The notes below the pieces were generated by a model. It made no database searches and was not told where the DNA came from. It worked only from the letters and a program-made list of their open reading frames with translations. Below are positions 33,478 through 44,323 of a DNA stretch of 64,000 nucleotides, one piece after another (within the stretch, counting starts at the first letter, position 1; each line of letters opens with the position of its first letter). Location of the stretch: assembly GCF_004379255.2 (NCBI RefSeq), contig NC_056038.1, positions 27,826,061 to 27,890,060 of the forward strand. The letters are read 5' to 3'. The position numbers and the translations under genes were made by a program. Source of the stretch: Salvia splendens. Taxonomy: Eukaryota; Streptophyta; Magnoliopsida; Lamiales; Lamiaceae.

Positions 33478-34155
33478 CGGGTTGAGCCCTACAGAGACAA
33501 GACCGAAGCGGGCATAGTGGAAGAAATTCCACTAATCCTGCCTAATCTTATCCAGTGAGCAGGTAAAAGGAGTGATCGGGTACTCATGGGTAGTCTGCTT
33601 GATCAAGCAACAAATTCTTAATCTATTAAACCGATCAAGTGACATCCAGGGGAACTCGGTCAAGTCCTTTGTAGTTAGTGTAAATAGTTTTTTCATGTGT
33701 TAGTTTTTTATTCTTAGGTTATTAAAAGTCGGAAAAAGGAAGGAAACCTATCAAGTGGAACTATTTGAGTTTTCATCTGGAATTAATTGTCCACTTGATC
33801 AGTGTAATTCGAATTTAATTGGTGGTATAATACTTTTGTTGATCAGGGCAGGTGATGAAAGGACGTGCGCAGTCACTGGAGAGGTGTCAGGCAGCGCCAG
33901 CTGTCGCAATGAAAGGAGTCATGGAGAGAATGATGAATCGTATTGGAGAAGCTAAGCCAGTTGGCACTCTGAAAAGGGCGCACCTGTACGTGAAGAGTCG
34001 CATAAATTTGAACAGCGCAGGGATCTCAACGTCAGAGATCCCAACAGTCCTAATATCAGTATAATAGGCAGATTTCAGGACCGTATTTCACTTTCACCCA
34101 AAGCGACCACAATGCATTCCATTTATTCTCCCATACTACTCCAAGTTCCGAACCC
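33478..34155 (+). other. Athila spacer at the pol deletion
   Basis: No frame of note. This marks the place where RT, RNase H and integrase would be expected. Several CTTGATCA(A)G palindromes occur (about 33598, 33632 and 33657). Confidence 0.55.
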
Positions 34156-36282
34156 TTGCCCAAAAAAAAGTCACCATCTCCATCACCAGTACCAGTAAGA
34201 ATGTTGATTGAGAAAATTCCAACTTCATCCTCTTCCTCAGATGCCGGCGCCGAGAGTGGCGACCGGGAAACCTCGTTCCAGGCCCAAGTTGAAAACCCTA
34301 GCCCATCCTCTCAACTTCCACCACAAACCAGTGTCGCCGCTCCACCGCCCGCAGTGGACGAAGAGACCCTACGGTGCCTCGATAAAATCCTCCGAAGTAT
34401 ACCCTCCGAGATGGACAATGCGGCCGCTTATGCCGCACTCAAAGCTAAACTTGGGATTTCCCAGTTTAAAGAGCCTGCTTCGTCTTCTAAAATAAAAATC
34501 CCAACTAGCTCTCCTACATCACCTTCACCATCTCCCCTCCAACCTCCGCCATCTCCTATAGCCCAACCTTCGCCTCCTTCCCCAACATTTACCCCTATCC
34601 AGCTGGTGAAATACGGCGGGGAAGCCTCCGACGAGGAAGGCTGGAGGGAGGATTATGGGCAGCCATTTGCTATCCCGTCGCCAACAAGCGGTGGCGGCTC
34701 CACTTCGATCCACGAGCCGCATTTGACTGGGGACAATGAAATTAACGATGAAGAAGAGGAGGACCTCCACCCGTTGTTCGACTATAGGGAAGCTGAGAAG
34801 GAGGATGAACCACCACGCCGTCAGACGCGCCGTATGACAACAGACCGGCTCCTAGAGGAAGCTGAAACCCTAAAAACCCGAGGAGATGAGGAAGCGGTGA
34901 TGCAGAGACCCCGCACAGTACGACGGCTGGTTGATGAAGAGGAGCCGGAGGAGCCAGAAAGCCAAGAGGCCGTTAAGGAGAAGGAGGCTAAGGAGGACGA
35001 CCGTTAGAGGAGAGATAGAAAGAGGTAGGGAAGGGAAGTGCTTTCCCCCTCTAAAGAGAAGTCGTCCCGCCAACGAGGGGGTCATCATTACAGATGCTTC
35101 CGAACCCGCCTCCCCACTGACGAGAGAGAGAGATGAGGGCAGCGATGCGGAGGAACAGGAGTTGCACTGGACCCGAACATCCAGGAGGCAACAAGGAAGG
35201 CCTACTATATCTCCTTCCACCATCTACTCCGCTTAGCATGTGGCTTTAACCCCAGCTATTCTCCAACAGATGTTGAGATTTGATGATCCCAAATGGCAGG
35301 AGGAGGTTCACCAAAGAGTGACCTCTCAAAAGAGGTTGAAGGCGGGGAAGATGCTACACCAGCCGTCCTTGGAGAAGATTGAGATGAATTAGAGGTTTGC
35401 CGCCTACATTGCCGGCATCGGATTTGAATGGTTGCTAAAGGTCGATGAGACCCCCGTGCCAGAGGACCTGGCCAAGGAGTTTTTCACATCCTTCCGATTC
35501 ACCGGAAGCTCAGACCTGAACGACAGAAGTGTCTCCTTTAGGGTCTTTGGCCAGGACCAACTGATGAGCCTCAATGAATTCTCCACCGGATGGGCCTCTA
35601 CACAGAAAGCCAAGTGGCTAATGGGCTTTGGGTTGGGCGTGATATCGATTTCCCTCAGAAGAAACCCGAATTCGATCAGCAAGCCGTCTGGAAGGCCATA
35701 TGCAATGGGCGTGCCCCTACCTTTACAGCCTCTGAATCCAGAGGTCATCACATTGCTGATCCTGCCCTCCGCCTAGCCCAGATCTACCTGGCCTGTAATC
35801 TCCTTGGACAGGCAAATACGATGTCAATCATTACCATGTCCGAACTCTACTTTATGTGGAGTATGAGAGAGCAGAGGAAGGTCCATCTGAGATTCTGGTT
35901 GGCCTACTCCATAAGTCAAATTGCTACCCACGTTTCCCGCCATCTTAACGTTTGCCACTTCCTCGGAGCCTATGTGAGGAGAAACTGGATTATGGAATGT
36001 GCCGAACATCCCATCCTTGGCCCCAGTCCTGAAATGTTTGACCTTGATTTCTTTGTTAGAACTCAGGTACTGGAGAAGACGCAAGAAGGGGGTTTTCAAT
36101 TTTATGCTGTCGGTCGGCGGGAGCAACAGAGAAGCCAACCCAGAAGGAGAACTAGGCCGGAGGAGACCTCAGCAACCCTTGCCGAAGGAGAAAAGGAGGA
36201 TGCACGTCTGGCGCCCACTCCGAGGATGGAGCAAGAGGAGGCTGCAAGTGCTGATGACGCATGGAAGCTCCGAGTGGAGTAG
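34156..36282 (+). pseudogene. ATHILA ORF-1-like protein remnant
   Basis: The reading starts PKKKSPSPSP at a TTG where an ATG would be expected, and the first ATG is 34201. A Ser/Pro-rich and then acidic N-terminal part ends at TGA/TAG 35005-35007. Homology continues in another frame (LRFDDPKWQEE..., IAGIGFEWLLKVDETPVPEDLAKEF, FRVFGQDQLMSLNEF), is broken by a TAG near 35391, and shifts again near 35585 to the frame ending at 36282 (DPALRLAQIYLACNLLGQ, MSELYFMW, RHLNVCHFLGAYV). This pattern fits the Arabidopsis ATHILA ORF-1 family, a protein of unknown function in Athila elements that some authors relate to an env-like position. Assignment is from recalled family texture, not a search. Confidence 0.7.
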
Positions 36283-36556
36283 ACATTGATGCAGCTGGTG
36301 GAGAATTCAAATTCTCAACTGGTCCTGTTGGCCAAGTTGCTGGGAACCACCCACAATCAAAGCCCTGCCAGCCAACCACCACCTCCCTCTACAAGCTCCC
36401 CTCCACCTCGACGCCCATCATCCTCCCGGCCACCCTCAGCATCCCCAGGTCAACCTCCAAGAAGGCATTGAGTATACCCCCCAATCTCAGTCATTTCAAG
36501 TTTAAACAATTTTACTTTTATTTATTTTTGGTTTGTATAACTGATATTCTGCTCCA

Positions 36557-36593
36557 TCTCACACTTAGACCCGTGTTGGGTCTAAGTGTGAGA
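36557..36593 (+). promoter_or_regulatory. Perfect 16-bp hairpin in the Athila 3' region (first of two)
   Basis: TCTCACACTTAGACCC and GGGTCTAAGTGTGAGA form a perfect 16-bp stem around the loop GTGTT. It lies just after the ORF-1-like region, and a near copy follows about 125 bases on. Confidence 0.85.
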
Positions 36594-36682
36594 AGTTATG
36601 CATGTTTATTTTTGTTATGTTTGCCTGTCTTATCTGTTTTGGTTGTTGCTTTTTTATTTGGCATGTTTGATTGTTGGCACTG

Positions 36683-36719
36683 TCTCACACTTAGCCCAGT
36701 GTCTGGTCTAAGTGTGAGA
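36683..36719 (+). promoter_or_regulatory. Second copy of the Athila hairpin
   Basis: TCTCACACTTAGCCC pairs with GGTCTAAGTGTGAGA, with one mismatch in the stem and loop AGTGTCT. The outer stem is identical to the hairpin at 36557-36593. AAGTGTGAG also appears once more beside the 3' LTR (38120-38128). Confidence 0.8.
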
Positions 36720-38133
36720 AGTTTTCCTTATTTTTGTTGAGCCGTTGCCTGTGCCTAACCCTTTTTCCACTGCATCCAGTCCCCCGAGGACGAGTTCATA
36801 TGCAGTGGGAAGGGGGAGGGTTAGTTCCAGAAAATAAAAATCATTCATGTCAAAAATTTTAAAAAAATTAAAAATTTTAGTTAGTAATAAATAGGGCAGT
36901 ATGCATGAAATTGGATAAGTAGAAGACTTGATTACTTTGGGAAGAGTTAGAAAAATGACTCAGTATGTTTACATGAAGAAACTTGATTGCAAAAACTTGA
37001 TCAGTTTGAACGACGCAAGTTTGATGAAATGCCCAATTTTTAAATTTACTGTGAAGCCTCTCTATATGTGAGTTATAAGCCAAAGTAGAACACTTTCTAC
37101 TATTTTTACAAAGAAAAAAAAATATTTTACGAGAGGCTGATTTTAATATTTATATGAAAATTGCACAAGTAGTGAGGACTAAAGGCATTAGGACTTAACC
37201 AATTGAGCCTTTTCTTCTTTCGCTCCACGAACCCGCCTCGTCAAGCAAGGCACCCCTTAGTTAACCACATTGAGCCCAAATACACTTTTACCCGTTCTTT
37301 TGAAACCCAATCCAACTTCCATACACCTTTTCTTTTACAAACACGTGAGGAAAAGAGGTCAAGAGATTAGTCATTTCAAAGAAAGGGGTAGTACAATGGG
37401 TTGAGCGATTTAGTCAATCAAGTTGATCAAGTAAGAAATCAAGTAAAAAAAATGTTGTTACCGAGAAAAGTTTGAGAAAAAGAGGGCAGGAAAAAAGTTG
37501 TAACCTGACCCAGCAAGTCGAAAGGTAGAGAATAGAGCCAAAAATTCAAGGCTAGAAGTCGCCACTTTACCAAGTAAGATATCTAGTGGCGAAATAAATA
37601 GTTCAAATCTTTGGTCTCTTGACTCATGTGTTTTTCTTTGTTTATAGTTTATATTTTTAAACTTAGAACCCCTAGGACCCTACCCTGATACACCACTACC
37701 CTTAAGCCCCATTACACCCGAAACAAAGACCTTAAGGAACTATCTTGTGCAATCCGATTCGAGGTATTAAATTTGTGGCAATACCGAGTGAACAGTCCTA
37801 CCATTTCTGGTGAGAAATGAGTGATTGAGTGAATCTAACAGTGGTTTCTATATTGAGCAATCTTGACGAACTGACACCTTGATCAAGTAAAAGCGAAAAG
37901 GAAGAAACATAAGCTGCTGGCAAATGGATTGACCTCGACCTTGGGTATTATTGTTGAAAATTTATTCGATCTAATGCATCTATGTGAATATGTGTTTTTA
38001 TTTCGAGTCTTGTTTTCTTTTTCATCTTCTTTTACTTTCTTCAAATGAGTAAACCATGCTTGAAATTTGTCTTTTCTTTTTCTTTTCTTTTTCTTTATAC
38101 TTGGGGACAAGTATGTTTTAAGTGTGAGCAGTT
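36720..38133 (+). other. Athila 3' untranslated region
   Basis: No coding frame was recognised. CTTGGGGACAAGTATG...AAGTGTGAGCAG immediately before the 3' LTR is the usual kind of Athila 3' boundary. A T/C-rich run (about 38070-38097) is present. CTTGATCAAG variants occur near 37428 and 37880. Confidence 0.65.
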
Positions 38134-39249
38134 TGATAAGGCTCATTTCATACATCGATTTAGGGGTAAAATGTACGCTACTTGATCAGTTTATCGCGCA
38201 AAGCAAGTGTTAAATATGCAGGAATGCCGCTTGACCAAGGCAACAATGCCAAACTGATCAAGCGAGTACAATAGGCGAAAAAGGCCAAATATCGGGGGAG
38301 TTGATCAATGGGAGTAATCAAGCAGTCAAAGAGGGGACCACTGTTTCTAGAAGAAGGACACATGAGGCTATGAGCTGGTGATACGCATCATTCTGTTATC
38401 AAGGACAACGTTCTAGAAGGGGACGCGTGCTGATATATGAGACGCAAGGACGAAACTGAGTCACGAATCTGTTACTGAAAAGCTTCGTCATTCTAGAAGG
38501 AGAGCACGTAGCAATCAATGTGTCACTCACTCTCAGCATGAGCGAATATTCCCTGCCAAGATCGTTATCCAGCTGGAGGTCGTGCCAGCCTATAAATAGA
38601 GGATTTGTCACCACATGAAAAGGGGGGGTCCTTTACTTTCCGTCTTTAGTTTAGTTTAGTTTAGCTTTCTAGTTCAGTTCCCTATATAGCTTAGAAAAAG
38701 TAATGCTTAGTTAGAAAGGGCAATTGAATGAGCACTGCAAAATACTTGATATCTGTCGGCGTATTCTTAAGTTTCCCGCCGAGGATCTCCTCGGTTTACT
38801 TGCTTTCGGAGTTTCAAAGTGTTAGCTTAGTTTAAATCAAAGTTGCTTTCGCTTTCATCATCGTGTTTACTGTTCTGAGTAGTTAATTTTCATTCCAGTC
38901 TGAGATTTACTTGACCCAATAGTTAAAGTTCCCTTGAGCAAGTAGTTCGTTACTTTTCTGCCTAAGTTAAAATCAGTAGTTAAAAACACCCAAAATTAAA
39001 GTGTGGCAGCAGCCAACCCCATGTTCACTACTCACACACTTGATACACTAGCTTCTCTGTAGGATCGACCCCGAACTTGCCGCTTTACTGTTAAAGTAGT
39101 GCAAAATTGGGAGTTTATAAGTTACATTGGTGGCGTGCGAAAGCGAAATCAACTTAATCAAGTGGCAACGACATTTGCTAACTGATCCATCCGGTTCAGT
39201 TATCTCTTCCATATAACTTGAACAAAAAAACCACATTTTCGCCAGTCCG
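38134..39249 (+). repeat. 3' LTR of the Athila-type element
   Basis: It starts TGATAAGGCTCATTTC and ends at GCCAGTCCG, missing the last bases (GCA) seen at the inner end of the 5' LTR. It then continues straight into the MITE array. It differs from the 5' LTR by a ~39-bp deletion and scattered substitutions, so this element is older than the Tork and Ale copies. Confidence 0.88.
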
Positions 39250-41132
39250 CTCGACCCAATATCCGTTTATCAAACACAAAAATATTCAATAAAAAAACTA
39301 CAACAATTAAACTCCATACAATCACACAACGTTCAACGATATTTGTTTGGAACTAATTTAACTAAAATCTTATATTTGTTTGAAACTAATTGATTCAACG
39401 ATATCAAGTTTTCCTAATTGAGTTTATTTGATTTTATGTTTACATGATTACCCGACAACTATAATGAGGCAAGATTTGATTTCTACATGTAAATATTTAT
39501 TTGTGTGGTAAAAGTATGAATTTACTTGATATAATTTGGCAGATATTGATATCGGTATATATACCAAAAATTATGATATACACATATTTTCGGTATATAC
39601 CTAAAATTACGGTATATACCGTATTTTCGGTATACCCCAGTATACCTCGGTATATGAAAATTCATACCGTTACCGTACCGAAATAAATCGGTAAGGTATG
39701 ATATCTTACCGAAAATCCAGTATTTTTCGACACGGTAAGGGCGGTATTTCGGTATTTTTACCCAGCCCTAGGAGAGAGACTATATTTAGCAAAAGATAGA
39801 TAGATTTCGTTGGAAAATGTATTAAAACCGGTTTCGTACCTCCTTTCTTGGAGGTCGACATTGATTCAACTCTAATCAAGAATGATCCAAGAATTGGGGT
39901 AGAATGGTTTTTTGAGTTTGTTTACGCGGGAATGGTTTATGCGCTAAGAATCTTTTATAATATTTATATTAATATAACTACGTGAATATTGCCCGGCCCA
40001 ATATCCGTTTATCAAGTAGAATATGTATGCATCCCTTCATAATTATTTTACGTTTCTCTACTCTATATACTCCCTCCATTTCTAATAATTCGTCACCATT
40101 TAATCTGATACGGATTTTAAGAAATGTAAGAAAATGGGTTGAAAAAGTTGGTTGCACGTGGATTATATTTTGGGTATACCCCGTTATACCTCGGTATATT
40201 AAAATTCATACCGTTACCGCACCAAAATAAATCGGTATGATACCTTACCGAAAATCCGGTATTTTTTTGATATGGTAAGGGCGGTATTTCAGTTTTTTTA
40301 CCCAGCCCTAGGAGAGAGACTATATTTAGCAATAGATAGATAGATTTCGTTGGAAAGTATATTAAAAACCTGTTTCGTACCTCCTTTCTTGGAGGTCGAC
40401 ATTGATTCAACTCTGATCAAGAATGATCCAAGAATTGGGGTAGAAGGGTTTTTTGAGTTTGTTACGCGAGAATGGTTTATGTGCTAAGAAGCTTTTATAA
40501 TATTTATATTAATATGACTACGTGAATATGGCCCGGCCAAATATCCGTTTATCAAGTAGAATATGTATGCATCCCTTCATAATTATTTTACGTTTCTCTA
40601 CTCTAAATACTCCCTCCGTTTGTAATAATTCGACACTATTTAATCCGATACGGATTTTAAGAAATGTAAGAAAGAGGGTTGAAAAAGTTGGTTGCACGTG
40701 GACTATATTTTCGGTATATGAAAATTCATACCGTTACCGTACCGAAATAAGTCGGTGTAGTATGATACCTTACCGAAAATCCAGTATTTTTTCGATACGG
40801 TAAGGGCGGTATTTCGGTATTTTTACCTAGCCCTAGGAGAGAGATTATATTTAGCAATAGAAAGATAGATTTCGTTGGAAAGTATATTAAAAACCGGTTT
40901 TGTATCTCCTTTCTTGGAGGTCGACATTGATTCAACTCTGATCAAGAATAATCCAAGAATTGGGGTAGACGGATTTTTTAAGTTTGTTTACGCGGGAATG
41001 GTTTATTGCGCTAAGAATCTTTTATAATAATTATATTATATAACTACGTTAAGATGGCCCGGCCCAATATCCATTTATCAAGTAGAATATGTATGCATCC
41101 CTTCATAATTATTTTACAATTCTCTACTCTAA

Positions 41133-41391
41133 ATACTCTCCCTCCTTTCTAATATTCGTCATCATGTAATTCGATACGGATTTTAAGAAATGTAAGAAAG
41201 TGGGTTTGAAAAAGTTGGTTGCACGTGGATTGATATTTTTATATATTATTTTTAAATTAAAATGTGAGCGTGAATAAGTTAGTGGAATGTAGGGTCCACT
41301 ACCAAAAATGGTAAAAGTGAAAGGAGACAAATTTTAGGGATGGACGAAAATGAAAAATAGGTGACAAATTTTTAGAGACGGAGGAATATTT
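41133..41391. repeat. Stowaway-type MITE A in a long unit (representative)
   Basis: The left end is TACTCnCCTCCnTTTCTAATAnTTCGTCA and the right end GACAAATTTTTAGAGACGGAGGAATA; the two are near-inverse. Other full copies are in the long units starting near 42885, 46800 and 50155. Only its first ~120 bp remain in short units. Confidence 0.7.
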
Positions 41392-41392
41392 A

Positions 41393-41704
41393 TTAATCCC
41401 TCTGTCCCGCTAATGTGATGGTTTTCTTTTGAGCACGAGATTTAAGAAAATGATATATATTGAGTTAAAGTTGAGTTAATAAAGTATGAAAAAGGAAAAT
41501 GTAAGAGAAATAAAGAGAGAAAAGTAAGAGAGAGGGAATAAAGTAAGAGAGGGTTAAAGTTTTGTTTTTTTTAAAAAAAGGAAATTGATCACTTGTAATG
41601 GAACAACCCAAAATAAAAAAGTTGATCACTTGTGGTAGGACGTCATTTTTTCAAAACAATATCCGATTTAGAGCGCCTCACTTGTAGCGGGACGGAGGGA
41701 GTAA
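41393..41704. repeat. Stowaway-type MITE B in a long unit (representative)
   Basis: The left end TCCCTCTGTCCCGCTAA and the right end TAGCGGGACGGAGGGAGTA are inverse, and the interior is purine-rich (AAGTAAGAGAGAGGG). Further copies lie at about 43141-43447, 47058-47341 and 50415-50710. It abuts MITE A directly and is absent from the short units. Confidence 0.75.
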
Positions 41705-41732
41705 TGTGTTTAAGATAAATTGCTGGAGAGAG

Positions 41733-42581
41733 TAGGGATGGGTAGGTACGGTATACCTTACCGAAACCATCATACCGTGTACCTTACCAAAAATTCGGTA
41801 TGAGAAAAAGTCATACCTTTACCTTACCAAAATTTTCGGTATACCGAACTTCGGTATACCTTATTTTCGGTATGAAAAATTTCAATATCGATACCATACC
41901 TTATTTTCAGTATGTCATATCTAAATTCGGTATACCGTACTTTTGCGGTATACCAGAGTTTTACGGTATATCGGACTACAGTACAACATACCAAAATATC
42001 ATTATTTTGTAAATAGTTCTAAATACAAACACAAATGAAAATAAAATTTCAAAAATACTTAGAAAACATGAAATTTGATCAAACACAAAAATATTAAATA
42101 AAAAAACTGCAACAATTAAACTCCACACAATCACACAACGTTCAACGATATTTGTTTGGAACTAATTTAACTAAAATCTTATATTTGTTTTGAAACTAAT
42201 TGATTCAACGATATCAAGTTTTCCTAATTGAGTTTATTTGATTTTATGTTTACATGATTACCCGACAACTATAATGAGGCAAGATTTGATTTCTACATGT
42301 AAATATTTATTTGTGTGGTAAAAGTATGAATTTACTTGATATAATTTGGCAGATATTGATATCGGTATATATACCGAAAATTATGGTATATACATATTTT
42401 CGGTATATAACTAAAATTACGGTATATACCGTATTTTCGGTATACCCCGGTATACCTCGGTATATGAAAATTCATACCGTTACCGTACCTAAATAAATCG
42501 GTAAGGTATGATACCTTACCGAAAATCCAGTATTTTTTCGATACGGTAAGGGCGGTATTTCGGTATTTTTACCTAGCCCTA
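41733..42581. repeat. hAT-type MITE, full copy 1 (849 bp)
   Basis: The termini are TAGGGATGGGTA and TACCTAGCCCTA. The exact 8-bp target duplication GGAGAGAG is at 41725-41732 and 42582-42589, so insertion of this element preceded array growth. Both flanks are packed with CGGTATACC-type short repeats, which make most apparent ORFs meaningless. No transposase. Confidence 0.85.
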
Positions 42582-43475
42582 GGAGAGAGACTATATTTAG
42601 GAAAAGATAGATAGATTTCGTTGGAAAGTGTATTAAAACCGGTTTCGTACCTCCTTTCTTGGAGGTCGACATTGATTCAACTCTAATCAAGAATGATCCA
42701 AGAATTGGGGTAGAAGGGTTTTTTGAGTTTGTTTACGCGGGAATGGTTTATGCGCTAAGAATCTTTTATAATATTTATATTAATATAACTACGTGAATAT
42801 GGCCAGACCCAATATCCGTTTATCAAGTAGAATATGTATGCATCCCTTCATAATTATTTTATGTTTCGCTACTCTAAATACTCCCTCCATTTCTAATAAT
42901 TCGTCACCATTTAATCCGATACGGATTTTAAGAAATGTAAGAAAATGGGTTGAAAAAGTTGGTTGCACGTGGATTATATTTTTATATATTATTTTTAAAT
43001 TAAAATGTGAGCGTGAATAAGTTAGTGGAATGTAGGGTCCACTACCAAAAATGGTAAAAGTGAAAGGAGACAAATTTTAGGGATGGACGAAAATGAAAAA
43101 TAGGTGACAAATTTTTAGAGACGGGGGAATATTTATTACTCCTTCTGTCCCGCTAAAGTGTTGGATTTCGTTTGAGGACGAGATTTAAGAAAATGATATA
43201 TATTGAGTTAAAGTTGAGTTAATAAAGTATGAAAGAGGAAAATGTAAGAGAAATAAAGAGAGAAAAGTAAGAGAGAGGGAATAAAGTAAGAGAGGGTTAA
43301 AGTTTTGTTTTTTTTTAAAAAAGGAAATTGATCACTTGTAATGGAACAACCCAAAATAAAAAAGTTGATCACTTGTGGTATGACGTCATTTTTTCAAAAC
43401 AATATCCGATTTAGAGCGCCTCACTTGTAGCGGGATGGAGGGAGTAATGTGTTTAAGATAAATTGCTGGAGAGAG

Positions 43476-44323
43476 TAGGGATGGGTAGGCACGGTATACC
43501 TTACCGAAACCATCATACCGTATACCTTACCGAAAATTAGGTATGAGAAAAAGTCATACCTTTACCTTACCAAAATTTTCGGTATACCGAACTTCGGTAT
43601 ACCTTATTTTCGGTATGACAAATTTCAATATCGATACCATACCTTATTTTCAGTATGTCATATCTAAATTCGGTATACCGTACTTTTGCGGTATACCAGA
43701 GTTTTACGGTATATCGGACTACAGTACAACATACCAAAATATCATTATTTTGTAAATAATTCTAAATACAAACACAAATGAAAATAAATTTTCAAAAATA
43801 CTTAGAAAACATGAAATTTGATCAAACACAAAAATATTCAATAAAAAAACTGCAACAATTAAACTCCACACAATCACACAACGTTCAACGATATTTGTTT
43901 GGAACTAATTTAACTAAAATCTTATATTTGTTTGAAACTAATTGATTCAACGATATCAAGTTTTCCTAATTGAGTTTATTTGATTTTATGTTTACATGAT
44001 TACCCGACAACTATAATGAGGCAAGATTTGATTTCTACATGTAAATATTTATTTGTGTGGTAAAAGTATGAATTTACTTGATATAATTTGGCAGATATTG
44101 ATATCGGTATATATACCGAAAATTATGGTATATACATATTTTCGGTATATAACTAAAATTACGGTATACACCGTATTTTCGGTATACCCCGGTATACCTC
44201 GGTATATGAAAATTCATACCGTTACCGTCCCGAAATAAATCGGTAAGGTATGATACCTTACCGAAAATTCAGTATTTTTTCGATACGGTAAGGGCGGTAT
44301 TTCGGTATTTTTACCCAGCCCTA
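43476..44323. repeat. hAT-type MITE, full copy 2
   Basis: Flanked by GGAGAGAG at 43468-43475 and 44324-44331. Nearly identical to copy 1. Confidence 0.85.

Larger units (their letters stand above)
29055..39249 (+). mobile_element. Decayed Athila-type Ty3/Gypsy element lacking most of pol
   Basis: The LTRs are 29055-30206 and 38134-39249. The PBS follows, then remnants of gag, protease, the very start of RT, and a long region resembling the ATHILA ORF-1 family. RT, RNase H and integrase are missing, apparently by deletion, so the element is non-autonomous as well as broken. Both outer LTR ends lack about three terminal bases (the TGA start and GCA end present on the inner copies). The left end abuts another LTR's terminus and no TSD is visible. 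The palindrome CTTGATCAAG and close variants recur throughout. Confidence 0.88.
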
